A stretch of 64,000 bases of DNA from Kitasatospora phosalacinea (GCF_000717185.1 NZ_JNYE01000011.1:33564-97563); one strand, 5' to 3'. Shown: positions 1-9,111, numbered from the stretch's first letter. Made by a program: numbers and translations. Notes: generated from the sequence alone by a model not told the origin.

Positions 1-400
1 CGTGCGCCGGGCCCACGACGCGGACGCCCCTGATCGCCAAGCGATCAGCCGCTGCTGCGGCATCTTCAACAAGCCGAGCCCCGCTGTTGGCCACCTCCTG
101 TGCGGCGTTAGTGGGAACTCGGCTCCGTGCCAACGCATCGCGCAGCACCTCAGGCTCCAGCTCGAACAGCACGCCCAGCCGCTCTCCGAAATCCCGCACG
201 ATCGACCGTAGAGCCTTGGTCCCCATCCCTCGGACAGACCCCAGCGCAAGCAGTGCCACTTCGAAAGGCACCTGCGTTGCCACCGGCGCCTCGAGCATGC
301 TTGGCCGCGGCGGTACTGCAGGCAGGAGCAGACCAGGTAGGGCCTCCTGTTCGCTGGCCTCGCCGGAGATGGGCTGCTCGCCCGCGGCCGCTTGCTCCAT
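1..400 (-). CDS. DprA/Smf-like DNA-processing protein, N-terminal part (cut by window edge)
   Basis: A minus-strand frame opens at an ATG (398-400) and runs off the left edge with no stop, giving about 133 residues. After a low-complexity start come ALLALGSVRGMGTKALRSI, a helical stretch, then DRLAIRGVRVVGPAH. This is the order seen in DprA-type proteins: an N-terminal helix-hairpin-helix-like region, then the start of the Rossmann domain (GVRVLTPGD-like). Known DprA loads RecA on single-stranded DNA. The catalytic Rossmann core lies outside the window, so the assignment rests on the N-terminus only. It is inverted against the truncated Tad ATPase next to it, which suggests a rearrangement breakpoint between them. 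Confidence 0.5.
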   Translation of the reverse strand, partial: MEQAAAGEQPISGEASEQEALPGLLLPAVPPRPSMLEAPVATQVPFEVALLALGSVRGMGTKALRSIVRDFGERLGVLFELEPEVLRDALARSRVPTNAAQEVANSGARLVEDAAAAADRLAIRGVRVVGPAH

Positions 401-498
401 GCAGACACCCTACCGGCGTACCACTACCAGCGACGTGCCTGTCCGCCAGACAGCGGCTGTGGGCGGTAAGCGGTCGGACAACCAGCCTCCGTGCTTAG

Positions 499-936
499 TT
501 CAGAGAAGGCACCGTCCACGCCAACACCGCGGCCGACGTGCCCGCCCGGCTGGAGGCGCTCGGCTCGCTCGCGGGCCTCGACCGGCACTCCCTGCACAGC
601 CAGCTCCGGGCAGGCCTCGACGCGGTCGTCCACCTCGGCCGGGACCGCGCCGACGGCCGCCGCCGGGTCACCGGGCTCCACCTGCTCGTCGGCGGCCCCG
701 AGGGCCTGACCTCCACCGCTGCCGCCGTCCACTTCGAGCGCGACGGCCGGGCCCACCCGGGCCCCGGCTGGGCCCGGCTGCGGGAGCTGTGCGCCGAACG
801 CGGCGTCGACCTGCCGCCGCGCCCGGACGCCGTCGGGTCAGACGGGTCGGACGGGGCGGACGGAGTAGCCGGGGCGCCCGGGGCGCCGGAGGAACCCGGA
901 ACGGATGTCACCGAGACCGCTGAGGAGACGACATGA
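499..936 (+). pseudogene. 5'-truncated TadA/CpaF-type secretion ATPase remnant
   Basis: The frame from 499 is preceded directly by an in-frame TAG (496-498) and reads TVHANTAADVPARLEALGSL, then LRAGLDAVVHLGRDR and RRVTGLHLLVGG. This is the C-terminal part of the TadA/CpaF ATPase (His box, TVHAN). Intact family members are roughly 350-450 residues. The Walker A half is absent; upstream DNA encodes an unrelated inverted DprA-like gene. A GTG at 538 could start a 132-residue product with no ATP-binding loop. The stop overlaps the next gene by ATGA, so the old tad operon structure is kept downstream. Without this ATPase the pilus system is probably not functional unless another copy exists. Confidence 0.7.
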
Positions 937-1031
937 CGGTGGGCCGACTGGAGTGTGCCTGGGTGCTCGCACTGTGCGTGATCGGGGCGGTGGCGTGGCA
1001 CCTGCTGCGTTCCGCGGTCAGGAGGCCGTGA
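933..1031 (+). CDS. 32-residue single-span membrane peptide of the tad locus
   Basis: ATG 933 overlaps the preceding stop (ATGA) and the TGA at 1029-1031 overlaps the tadB start (TGATG), so the peptide is locked by translational coupling into the tad operon. It has one hydrophobic span (CAWVLALCVIGAVAWHLL) followed by a basic tail. Function unknown; it may help TadB translation or assembly. No family is recognised. Confidence comes from the two stop/start overlaps. Confidence 0.55.
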   Translation: MTVGRLECAWVLALCVIGAVAWHLLRSAVRRP

Positions 1032-2110
1032 TGGTGGTGGCGGTCATGACGGACTCCTGGGTGCCCGCAGGAGCGTTCGGCCCGTACGGTGCGGCGGGTG
1101 CGGCGACCTTGCTGGGGGTCGCCGCCGGGGTGGTCGGCGGGCTGTGCGGGGCGGGCTGGCTGCTGGGGGTGGGCCGCCGGGCGCGCGGCGGCGGTCGGGC
1201 GCGGCGGGTGCTGCACGGGCAGCGGGGCCGAGCCGGGGCGGGTGGCCGGTTCGGCCGGGCGCGGGCGCTGTGGCGGCGTCGGCGACCGGTGTGGCTGGTG
1301 CCGGAACTGGTGCTGCTCCCGTTCGGGGCGGCGGCCGGGTACGGCACCTCCTCGGTGCTCCCGCTGCTCGGGGCGGCCTGCGGAGTGGTCCCGCTCCGGC
1401 GCTGGCGGGCGGGGCGGTGCGCGGCCCGGGCGGCGCGGCGGCGGGCCTCGGCGGTGATCGACCTGTGCGCGGGCCTGGTCGGCGAACTGCGCAGCGGCGC
1501 CACCCCGGGGCAGGCCATGCACGCGGTCCTCAGCCGTGCCGCCCCCGACTGGGGCCGCCGCCTCGGTGCCGAACCCGCGGCCCGGCTGGCGGCGGGCCGC
1601 TACGGGGCGGACCTGCCCGCGGCGCTCCGCCTGGTGGCCGAACTGCCGGGCGGAGCGGGCGCGGCGGCGATGGCGGCCTGCTGGCAGGTCAGCACCGAGA
1701 GCGGAACCGGCCTGGCCGCCGGGCTGGAACAGGTCGCCGACGCACTGCGGGCCGAGCAGGCCCTCGCGGAGGAGATCGCGGGTGAACTCGCGGGTCCGCG
1801 CACCACGGTGGCGGTGCTCGCGGCGCTGCCCGCCGTCGGCCTCGGCCTGGGCGCGGCCCTCGGGGCGCACCCCGTCCACGTCCTGCTGCACACACCCGCG
1901 GGGCTGCTCGGCCTGCTGTCCGGGGCCGTGCTGGAGGCGGCCGGGATCGTCTGGACGGCCCGGATCGTCCGGGCCGCCGAAGACGCCCCGGCCCGCCCCC
2001 GGTCGGCCGGGCCCTCCGCCGCCCGCTGCGGGATCTCCCGGCGGCGCGGGGCGCTCCCGGCCGGGGCCCTGCCGGGGACGGCGGAGGGGTGGGCGGGCCG
2101 GTGGGGGTGA
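1031..2110 (+). CDS. TadB-like type II secretion F-domain membrane protein
   Basis: This 359-residue protein has N-terminal hydrophobic segments, a basic linker, a cytoplasmic helical T2SSF domain (VIDLCAGLVGELRSGATPGQ about residue 140, then STESGTGLAAGLEQVADALR) and C-terminal membrane helices. In Tad/Flp systems TadB and TadC form the inner-membrane platform driven by the TadA ATPase. The start ATG overlaps the previous stop by one base. The C-terminal tail after about residue 325 is Pro/Arg-rich and low complexity. The gene looks intact although its ATPase partner upstream is truncated. Confidence 0.75.
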   Translation: MVVAVMTDSWVPAGAFGPYGAAGAATLLGVAAGVVGGLCGAGWLLGVGRRARGGGRARRVLHGQRGRAGAGGRFGRARALWRRRRPVWLVPELVLLPFGAAAGYGTSSVLPLLGAACGVVPLRRWRAGRCAARAARRRASAVIDLCAGLVGELRSGATPGQAMHAVLSRAAPDWGRRLGAEPAARLAAGRYGADLPAALRLVAELPGGAGAAAMAACWQVSTESGTGLAAGLEQVADALRAEQALAEEIAGELAGPRTTVAVLAALPAVGLGLGAALGAHPVHVLLHTPAGLLGLLSGAVLEAAGIVWTARIVRAAEDAPARPRSAGPSAARCGISRRRGALPAGALPGTAEGWAGRWG

Positions 2111-2211
2111 GCGGAGCCGGGCAGCGGCGAGGGGTGGTGCAGGTACGTGGCGATCCAGCGGGCGCGGCCGAGCAGGGCCGGTGCCGACGAGTGGCGAACG
2201 AGGGAGACGAG

Positions 2212-3039
2212 GTGCAGACGATGGCGGTCCTGGCGCCGGTGGCGGTGGCCGGGCTGACCGGGGAGGTGCTGGTGGGGCTGCGCCGACGGGCGGCACGCCG
2301 CCGGGTCGAGCAGTGCGTTCCGGCGGTGTCGGCCTCCCGGGCGTCGGTCTCCGCGGTGTCGGTCTCCGCGGGGCGTGACGGGTGGCGCGGGCGGGCGGGG
2401 GCCACCGTACGGCGGTGGTTCGGACGGCTGGCGGGCGACCGGCCGCGGGCGGTGCTGCTGGGCGTGTCGGTCGGGGTGCTGGTCGGCGGCGGGGCGGGGG
2501 TGGTGGCCGGGGTGCTGGCCGGTTCGGCGGCCTGGCGGCTGTTGCCCCGGGTGCGGTCGCCGGGCGAGCGGCGGCGGGCCGCGGAGCACGACCGGTTGGT
2601 CCGTCAGCTCCCGCTGACCGCCGAGCTGTTGGCGGTCTGCCTGGAGTCGAACGGCTCTCCGGCCGAGGCGGCTGCCGCGGTGGCGGACAGCGTGCCGTCC
2701 CCGATGCGGGAGCGCCTCGCCGGAGCAGCCGCCCGGCTCGCCCTCGGCGCGGGGCCGGAGCACTGCTGGGGGCAACTGGCCGAGGAGTGCCCGCCGCTGG
2801 CCCCGCTCGCCCGCTGCCTGGCCCGCACCAGCCTCAGCGGCACCCCGCCGGCTGCGGCCCTGGCCGGGCTGGCCCAGTCCCAACGGGCGGCCGCTGCCCG
2901 TTCGGCGCACGCGAGGGTCCGCCGGGCGGGTGTGCTGGCGACCGCACCGCTCGGGCTCTGCTTCCTGCCCGCCTTCGTGCTGATCGGCGTGGTGCCGGTG
3001 GTCACGGGGCTGACCGCGGCCTTCTCCCAACGCCTGTGA
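2212..3039 (+). CDS. TadC-like type II secretion F-domain membrane protein
   Basis: About 275 residues with a membrane segment around 80-110 (LLGVSVGVLVGGGAGVV), a cytoplasmic T2SSF domain (LVRQLPLTAELLAVCLESN, then LARTSLSGTPPAAALAGL) and C-terminal spans ending in AFSQRL. It pairs with the upstream TadB-like protein as the Tad platform. GTG 2212, with GGGAG five bases ahead, is preferred; ATG 2221 is the alternative. The stretch 2320-2365 encodes a short SVSA-type repeat that looks like slippage expansion. Confidence 0.72.
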   Translation: MQTMAVLAPVAVAGLTGEVLVGLRRRAARRRVEQCVPAVSASRASVSAVSVSAGRDGWRGRAGATVRRWFGRLAGDRPRAVLLGVSVGVLVGGGAGVVAGVLAGSAAWRLLPRVRSPGERRRAAEHDRLVRQLPLTAELLAVCLESNGSPAEAAAAVADSVPSPMRERLAGAAARLALGAGPEHCWGQLAEECPPLAPLARCLARTSLSGTPPAAALAGLAQSQRAAAARSAHARVRRAGVLATAPLGLCFLPAFVLIGVVPVVTGLTAAFSQRL

Positions 3040-3177
3040 GGCTCCGCCGTCCGTGCGCCGGGCCCGTCCGGGGCCGACCAGTTGCACCTGCGTCGGTCCA
3101 TATCGATCCACGCCAGTCCGCAACGGTCCACGCCGACCCACATCCGTTCAAGTCCGTTCTCCCAGAAGGGGTTCCTC

Positions 3178-3429
3178 ATGAAGAAGCTCGTACGGACCGC
3201 CCGGCCGATCGCCGTACTGCTCGCCGCCCGCAGGCTCGGTGGCTGGCTCCGGCACCGTTACCGGAGGGCGGCGGCCGGTCCGCCGGACGCGGGGATGAGC
3301 ACGGCCGAGTACGCGATCGGCACCGTGGCGGCCTGTGCCTTCGCGGCCGTGCTCTACAAGGTGGTGACCAGCGACACGGTCTCCGGGGCGCTGTCCGAGA
3401 TGCTCGACCGGGCCCTGCATGCGGTCTGA
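3178..3429 (+). CDS. DUF4244 Flp-like pilin precursor
   Basis: This 83-residue protein has a basic leader followed by DAGMSTAEYAIGTVAACAF, a prepilin-peptidase-type site (G before MSTAEYA) and a hydrophobic helix, typical of DUF4244 proteins of actinobacterial tad loci. The mature product would be a small pilin. AAGGGG lies upstream of ATG 3178. Its stop overlaps the start of the next TadE-like gene. Confidence 0.75.
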   Translation: MKKLVRTARPIAVLLAARRLGGWLRHRYRRAAAGPPDAGMSTAEYAIGTVAACAFAAVLYKVVTSDTVSGALSEMLDRALHAV

Positions 3430-3811
3430 CCGGAGGCCCGCGGGCGGCGGCCGGGGCGCGGCGGACAGCGGGATGGTCACGGCCGAGACCGCGGTCGGGC
3501 TGCCCGCCCTGGTACTGCTGGCGGCGATGCTGACCTGGGGCGTGGTGGCGGCCGGAGCCCAGATCCGCTGCGTGGACGCGGCCCGGATCGGGGCCCGGGC
3601 CGCCGCCCGCGGCGACACCGACGCGCTGGCCCGGGCCACCGCCGCGGCGCCGCGCGGCGCGAAGGTCGCCATCGACCTGGACACCACCACCGTCCGGGCC
3701 ACCGTGGAGGCCCCCTGCCCGGGCCCGGGGCGGCTGGCCGCCCTGCTCTCGGTCCGGCTCACGGCCACGGCGGTGGGTGCCCGGGAGGACGTGCCGGTGG
3801 GTGACGGATGA
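3419..3811 (+). CDS. TadE-like minor pseudopilin
   Basis: 130 residues. The N-terminus carries DSGMVTAETAVGLPALVLL, the TadE pattern of a cleavable leader followed by a membrane helix with a Glu near its start (TAE). The remainder is a small extracytoplasmic domain with two Cys. ATG 3419 overlaps the end of the DUF4244 gene, and the stop overlaps ATG 3808 of the next gene. It is probably a minor pseudopilin of the same apparatus. Confidence 0.72.
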   Translation: MRSDRRPAGGGRGAADSGMVTAETAVGLPALVLLAAMLTWGVVAAGAQIRCVDAARIGARAAARGDTDALARATAAAPRGAKVAIDLDTTTVRATVEAPCPGPGRLAALLSVRLTATAVGAREDVPVGDG

Positions 3812-4410
3812 CGTGGACGACCGGAGGAGGTGGGCCCGTGCGGACGAGGGCGCGGGGGCGCGGGGTGTCGCCGGGGGCGGCGGGTGACCGCGGGTCGGCG
3901 ACGGTGTGGCTGGTGGCCCTGGGGGCGCTCGGGGTGGTGGCCTTCTCGGCCTGCCTGATGCTGGGGTCGGTGGTGACCGCCCGCCACCGGGCCGAGTCGG
4001 CGGCCGACCTCGCGGCCCTGGCCGCCGCGGACCGGTTGCTGCTCGACGAGGACGGCGGCTGCGGGAGGGCCGTGGAGTTGACGAAGGCTCAGGAAGGGAC
4101 CGAGCTGGTCTCCTGCCGGGTGCTCCCCGGGCAGGACGCGGTGGAGGTGGTGGTCCGGGCGCCGGTCCGCGGCGTCCCGGTGCCGCTGGCCCCGGCCCTG
4201 GCCCGCGCCCGGGCGGGCCCGGTCCGGGCCTGGGGCGGAGAGCTGGGAGGAGAACTGGGTGGGGAGTTGAGCGGGGAGTTGAGCGGGGCCGCGTCCACCG
4301 GTGGGCCCGACAGGCTCGGCGGACCCGACAGGCCCGGTGGGCCCGACCGGCTCGGTGGGCCCGACGGACGGGAAGTGCCCGGGCGCGGGGCGGGCACGGG
4401 CCGGGCCGGG
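3808..4410 (+). CDS. TadE/TadG-like (Rv3654c-type) protein, 3' end unresolved
   Basis: The N-terminal 130 residues match the helicase/secretion-neighbourhood TadE-like family: DRGSATVWLVALGALGVVAF membrane helix, then RHRAESAADLAALAAADRLL and two Cys. Such proteins usually end near 120-160 residues. Here the frame enters imperfect repeats (about 4248-4375, GGEL and GGPDRL/P units) and meets no stop until beyond 6800, far into the antisense of the convergent helicase. The end given is only the edge of the helicase gene. A repeat expansion that shifted out the native stop is the simplest explanation. Confidence 0.55.
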
Positions 4411-6783
4411 TCAGTTGCTGTCGGCCGCGGCCTCCTCGGCGGCGGGCGGGGTCGGTGCTCCGGCGAGGAGGGTGGTGAGGAGGCGGATCGCGGTGGCCTT
4501 GTCGAGCGGTTCGTTGCCGTTGCCGCACTTCGGGGACTGGACGCAGGACGGGCAGCCGCGCTCGCACTCGCAGGCGGCGATGGCGTCCCGGGTCGCGGTC
4601 AGCCACTCGACGGCGCGCCGGAAGCCGCGTTCGGCGAAGCCCGCGCCGCCGGAGTGGCCGTCGTACACGAAGACGGTGGGCAGCCCGGTGTCGGGGTGCA
4701 GCGGGACGGAGACGCCGCCGATGTCCCAGCGGTCGCAGGTGGCGAACAGCGGGAGGAGGCCGATGGAGGCGTGCTCGGCGGCGTGGGCGGCGCCGGGGAG
4801 CTGGTCGAACGGGACGAGTGCGTCGAGGAGCTGGTCCTCGGTGACGGACCACCAGACGGCCCGGGTGCGCAGCGTGCGGGGCGGCAGGTCGAGCTTGCTC
4901 TCGCCGAGGACCTCGCCGGTGGAGATCCGCTTGCGGAGGTAGCCGACGACCTGGTTGGTGACCTCCACCGAGCCGAAGCTGAGCCGGGCCTCGCCCCACT
5001 CCTCGGTGGTGTCGGTGGACAGGACCGCGATGGAGGTGACGTCCCGGGCGGAGGTGGTGTACGGCGGGTTGGCGGGGGAGACCAGGGCGACCGAGGACTC
5101 CAGGTCGAACTCGCGGACCAGGTAGGTGCGTCCCTGGTGCAGGTGGACGGCGCCGGTGTGCACGGTGGTGTGCGCGGCGTCGGCGTCCACGGTGCCGAGC
5201 AGCCGCCCGGTGTCGGCCTCGACGACCTGTACGGGGCTGCCGCCGCTGCCGCGCAGGTCGACGCCGTCGGCGGCGCGCTCGCGGCGGGTCCAGTACCAGG
5301 ACCCGTCCGAGCGCCGCCGCAGCAGGCCGCGCCGTTCCAGCACCGGCAGCAGCGGTGCGGTGGACGGGCCGAACAGCTCCAGGTCGGCCTCGGTGAGCGG
5401 GAGTTCGGCCGCGGCGGCGCACAGGTGCGGGGCGAGCACGTGCGGGTTGTCCGGATCGAGGACGGTGGCCTCCACCGGGGTGGCGAACAGCGCCTCGGGG
5501 TGGTGGACCAGGTAGGTGTCCAGCGGGTCGTCCCGGGCGATCAGCACCGCCAGCGCGCCCTGGCCCTCCCGTCCGGCCCGCCCGGCCTGCTGCCACAGCG
5601 AGGCCCGGGTGCCGGGGTAGCCGGCCAGCAGGACGGCGTCCAGGCCGGAGACGTCCACGCCGAGTTCGAGGGCGGAGGTGGAGGCGAGGCCGAGCAGTCG
5701 GCCGGTGTGCAGGTCGCGTTCCAGGGCCCGGCGCTCCTCGGCCAGGTAGCCGCCGCGGTAGGCGGCGACCCGGGCGGCGAGCGGCTGGCCGAGCTGCTCC
5801 TGGGCCTGCAGGGCGACCAGTTCGGCGGCCCGCCGGGAGCGGACGAAGGCCACCGTCCGGGTGCCGCCGTGCACCAGGTCGGTGAGCAGGTACCCCGCCT
5901 CGGCGGTGGCGCTGCGGCGGACGGGCGCGCCGTGCTCGCCGGTGTTCTCGGTCAGCGGCGGCTCCCAGAGCGCGAACACCATCGGGCCGCGCGGCGAGCA
6001 GTCCTCGGTCACGGCGGTGGCGGGCAGGCCGGTGAGCCGTTCGGCGGTGACGGCCGGTTCGGCGGTGGTCGCCGAGGCCAGCAGGAAGGTCGGCTCCGAG
6101 CCGTAGCGGGCGCACAACCGCCGCAGCCGGCGCAGCACCTGGGCGACGTGCGAGCCGAACACGCCGCGGTAGGTGTGGCACTCGTCGACCACGACGTACC
6201 GCAGCGCCTTCAGGAAGGAGGACCAGCGCGGGTGGGCCGGGAGTATCCCGCGGTGCAGCATGTCCGGGTTGGTCAGCACGTAGGACGCGTACTGGCGGAC
6301 CCACTCGCGCTCCTGCGGCGGGGTGTCGCCGTCGTACAGCGCGACCCGGACGCGGTCGGGGACGAGTTCGGCGGCGCGCCGCCGCTGGTCGGCGGCCAGC
6401 GCCTTGGTCGGGGCCAGGTACAGGGCGGTCGCGCCGCGGCCGTTGCGGGCCTCGGTGCCGGTCAGCAGGTCGCTCAGCAGCGGGGCCAGGTAGCCCAGCG
6501 ACTTGCCCGAGGCGGTGCCGGTGGCGATCACCGTGGTCCGCCCGGCGGCGGCCAGGTCCATCGCCTCCGCCTGGTGAGCCCAGGGCAGCACCACGCCCAG
6601 TCCGGAGGCAGCGGCGACCACCTCCTGGCGGATTCCTTCCGGCCAAGGCGCATACCGGGCCCCGCGGGCGGGCAGGTGCTCCGTATGGGTGAGGCGGTCC
6701 GACCTGCCGCGCTCGGTGGAAAGGGTCGCGAGCAGGGCCTCGGGCTGGTGGTGACGGGGCGGCATGAAGACCCAGTGTGTCAC
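4411..6783 (-). CDS. DEAD/DEAH-box helicase with DUF1998-type zinc region
   Basis: 790 residues. Walker A-like ATGTASGKS (about residue 87), APTKALAADQ, DECH box (VVVDECHTYRGVFGSH), motif III SATT, and C-terminal helicase motifs (STSALELGVD, QQAGRAGREG). The C-terminus has the Cys cluster CECERGCPSCVQSPKC of DUF1998 helicases. Architecture matches the YprA/MrfA group, where Bacillus MrfA acts in mitomycin repair; that role here is inference. It sits upstream of bldG on the opposite strand, as in Streptomyces. GTG 6783 is used; ATG 6765 is possible. Confidence 0.88.
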   Translation of the reverse strand: MTHWVFMPPRHHQPEALLATLSTERGRSDRLTHTEHLPARGARYAPWPEGIRQEVVAAASGLGVVLPWAHQAEAMDLAAAGRTTVIATGTASGKSLGYLAPLLSDLLTGTEARNGRGATALYLAPTKALAADQRRRAAELVPDRVRVALYDGDTPPQEREWVRQYASYVLTNPDMLHRGILPAHPRWSSFLKALRYVVVDECHTYRGVFGSHVAQVLRRLRRLCARYGSEPTFLLASATTAEPAVTAERLTGLPATAVTEDCSPRGPMVFALWEPPLTENTGEHGAPVRRSATAEAGYLLTDLVHGGTRTVAFVRSRRAAELVALQAQEQLGQPLAARVAAYRGGYLAEERRALERDLHTGRLLGLASTSALELGVDVSGLDAVLLAGYPGTRASLWQQAGRAGREGQGALAVLIARDDPLDTYLVHHPEALFATPVEATVLDPDNPHVLAPHLCAAAAELPLTEADLELFGPSTAPLLPVLERRGLLRRRSDGSWYWTRRERAADGVDLRGSGGSPVQVVEADTGRLLGTVDADAAHTTVHTGAVHLHQGRTYLVREFDLESSVALVSPANPPYTTSARDVTSIAVLSTDTTEEWGEARLSFGSVEVTNQVVGYLRKRISTGEVLGESKLDLPPRTLRTRAVWWSVTEDQLLDALVPFDQLPGAAHAAEHASIGLLPLFATCDRWDIGGVSVPLHPDTGLPTVFVYDGHSGGAGFAERGFRRAVEWLTATRDAIAACECERGCPSCVQSPKCGNGNEPLDKATAIRLLTTLLAGAPTPPAAEEAAADSN

Positions 6784-6987
6784 CGGCGTGACGGAGAATC
6801 GCTGTTAACCATCGTGCGCCCGTGGTCGCAGGTGGTTGAATGAAGCCCGTGACGGCCGCATGGCCGAGGGCCGCAACGCTGAGGCTCCGACCTGCCGGTT
6901 TGCCGCGCCCCGGCCCTGCGACCCTGCGGTGGCAGCCGCCGGGTTGAAGATCGCAATGACGTAGCAAGGCAAGGTGCTGGAGGTTCC

Positions 6988-7329
6988 GTGGACCTGTCCC
7001 TGTCGACCCGTACTGTCGGCGATCGCACGGTCGTCGAGGTTGGCGGCGAGATCGATGTGTACACCGCCCCCAAGTTGCGCGAGCAGCTTGTCGAGCTCGT
7101 CAACGACGGCAACTACCACTTGGTCGTGGACATGGAGGGCGTCGACTTCCTCGACTCCACCGGTCTCGGTGTGCTGGTCGGCGGCCTGAAGCGGGTGCGT
7201 GCGCACGAGGGTTCGCTGCGCCTGGTGTGCAACCAGGAGCGCATCCTCAAGATTTTCCGGATCACCGGTCTGACCAAGGTGTTCCCGATCCACAACTCGG
7301 TGGACGAGGCCGTCGCCGCGACCGACTGA
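6988..7329 (+). CDS. bldG: Anti-sigma factor antagonist BldG
   Basis: This 113-residue STAS-domain protein is essentially the BldG sequence of Streptomyces: [16 protein letters not shown], then [20 protein letters not shown], where the Ser of the DSTG motif is the phosphorylated residue. It controls sigma factor availability during morphological development and antibiotic production by partner switching. The GTG start has GGAGG five bases upstream (6979-6983). Its anti-sigma partner follows 158 bp downstream on the same strand, and the divergent helicase lies upstream, as expected. Confidence 0.95.
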   Translation: MDLSLSTRTVGDRTVVEVGGEIDVYTAPKLREQLVELVNDGNYHLVVDMEGVDFLDSTGLGVLVGGLKRVRAHEGSLRLVCNQERILKIFRITGLTKVFPIHNSVDEAVAATD

Positions 7330-7487
7330 CGACTCGTCGTCGATCGGCCGTTCCAACCGAATCACCTCGATCGACCGTCGCCGGTCGGCCGGGCCCAGTG
7401 CCCTGCCCGGCCGGCGTGGTCGGTGTCCCCGCTCCCGTCGCGCGGGCCGGTGCGTCCGGCGGCGGGGAGCAACCCCGGAGGGGAGAC

Positions 7488-7907
7488 ATGGCAACCGTCG
7501 AACTTCGATTCAGCGCGCTTCCCGAGCACGTGCGCACCGCCCGGCTGGTGGCCGCCGCGGTGGCCAGACGGGCCGGGGTGGACGAGTCGGTGCTCGACGA
7601 GTTGCGCCTCGCCGTCGGCGAGGCCTGCTCGCGCGCCGTGGCACTGCACCAGCGCAACGGCGTGGACGGCGCGGTCCGGGTGGCGCTCACCGAGCAGGAG
7701 AAGCGGTTCCTCATCGAGGTCGCCGACGAGGCCGGACCGGCGCACGCCGCCGGTGCCGCCGCGAACGGCGGTGACCCGGAGGACGAGGACGCGCTCGGCC
7801 TCGCGGTGATCACCGGCCTGGTCGAGGACGTCGAGGTCGGCAACGGCTCCGACGGCGGCGTGATCCGGATGAGCTGGCCGGTCACCCCGATCTCCGTCGC
7901 GGTCTGA
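7488..7907 (+). CDS. RsbW-type anti-sigma regulatory factor, BldG partner
   Basis: 139 residues. A HATPase_c-type fold is indicated by LDELRLAVGEACSRAVALHQ (N-box region) and ALGLAVITGLVEDVEV. ATG 7488 has a GGAGGGGAG ribosome binding site. In Streptomyces the gene downstream of bldG encodes an anti-sigma factor that binds BldG; position and length fit that role. The glycine-rich ATP lid is not conspicuous, so kinase activity cannot be inferred from sequence alone. Confidence 0.82.
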   Translation: MATVELRFSALPEHVRTARLVAAAVARRAGVDESVLDELRLAVGEACSRAVALHQRNGVDGAVRVALTEQEKRFLIEVADEAGPAHAAGAAANGGDPEDEDALGLAVITGLVEDVEVGNGSDGGVIRMSWPVTPISVAV

Positions 7908-8192
7908 ATCCGTCGGACCCGTCGGACGCGCCGGACATGCTGGGCGGTCTTGCCGCGGGCGGCTGAGCCGTCGAGTCCCCGAGCCCTCGGGCCGTTCGGA
8001 CCGCTGCACCGCCTCCGGCCACCGCTTCTCGCCACCGGGCCCGGTCACCGGCTTCGATTGCTGCTGCGCGGCCGGGGCCGGGGCCGGGTTCCGTCGTGCC
8101 GTGCTGCGGCCTGCCCGGCGGGCGGGGGCGGGCGGGCGTGTAGGTTCGCTGGCGATGCCCGGAGCCGGGTGTCAGTGACCGAAAGGGCCCCG

Positions 8193-8903
8193 GTGAAGAA
8201 GCGACTGGTGACCGTCCCCGCGCTCGGCGCGCTGCTCGCGCTCGCTGCGGTCGGCTGCTCCGCCGACGATTCGGCGGCGAAACTCGACGGCTGGGCGAAG
8301 AGCGTCTGCGACGCGGCCAAGGACCCGGTCGCGCAGTCCCGGGCGGCCCTCGCGGACACCGCGGACGTCAAGGAGGGCGAGTCCCCCGCCGACCTGCAGA
8401 AGCGGCTCTCCGCCGACCTGGCCTCGCTCGCCACCACCAACCAGCAGTTGGCCGACGCGGTGCAGAAGGCCGGTGCGCCGAAGATCGACGACGGGGCGAA
8501 GGTCCAGCAGGACGCCGTCAACGAGCTGAAGCAGGTCGCGCAGGGCTACCTGGACGCGCAGAAGAAGCTCGACGGGCTGGCCAGCACCGACCAGGCCAAG
8601 TTCGCGGACGGGCTGCACAGCGTCGGCGACCAGGTGCAGCAGCTCTCCCAGGTGTCCACCTCCGCGCTGGCCACCCTGCAGAGCGGCGACCTCGGCGACG
8701 CGATGAAGAAGCAGCCCGGCTGCAAGGCCGGTGCCGCGGGGACGGGCACGGCCTCCACGGATCCGGCCTCCGCCGAGCCGTCCTCCGGCGCGCCCGGCGC
8801 CGCGACCCCCGGCGACGGCGCCTCTCCGGCCGACCCGGCGGCCTCCGGCGCCCCGTCCGGGGACGCCGCGCAGTCCGGTCCGCCCTCGCCCGTCAAGAGC
8901 TGA
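8193..8903 (+). CDS. Small secreted lipoprotein with helical domain
   Basis: 236 residues from GTG 8193 (GAAAGG upstream). The lipobox is LALAAVGCSADD: signal helix, then a Cys at about residue 23. The mature part is helical and rich in Asp, Lys and Gln (SVCDAAKDPVAQS, LKQVAQGYLDAQKK) and ends in a Pro/Ala/Ser/Gly-rich tail of about 60 residues suited to crossing the cell wall. No enzyme motif is seen. It stands alone between the bldG unit and the methyltransferase gene. Function unknown. Confidence 0.75.
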   Translation: MKKRLVTVPALGALLALAAVGCSADDSAAKLDGWAKSVCDAAKDPVAQSRAALADTADVKEGESPADLQKRLSADLASLATTNQQLADAVQKAGAPKIDDGAKVQQDAVNELKQVAQGYLDAQKKLDGLASTDQAKFADGLHSVGDQVQQLSQVSTSALATLQSGDLGDAMKKQPGCKAGAAGTGTASTDPASAEPSSGAPGAATPGDGASPADPAASGAPSGDAAQSGPPSPVKS

Positions 8904-9026
8904 GGCTCCGCTCCGAGGCCGGTACCCGGCGTCGGCGCCCGGCGTCGGGGTCCGAGACCCACACTCGGAGCCGGTGCGCAGCGCCGGTGCGCAGGGCCGG
9001 CCGCCCGGGTTGACTCCCCGTCAGGG

Positions 9027-9082
9027 CAGTCGCCACCCGTCCGGCGGGGCGGGGCCAGTCGCCACCCGTCCGGCGGGGCGGG
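9027..9082. repeat. Two tandem copies of a 29-bp unit
   Basis: The unit beginning CAGTCGCCACCCGTCCGGCG starts at 9027 and again at 9056, just upstream of the methyltransferase start. It is probably a recent slippage duplication in the leader; any regulatory role is unknown. Confidence 0.75.
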
Positions 9083-9111
9083 TGGGGTGCCGGACGGGGG
9101 AGAATGGCGGG

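Noticed and set aside
3176..6967. Very long minus-strand frame of over 1200 codons next to the helicase frame
   Set aside because: It is out of phase with the helicase motifs, has Arg/Pro/Gly-biased composition typical of high-GC shadow frames, and contains no recognisable domain.
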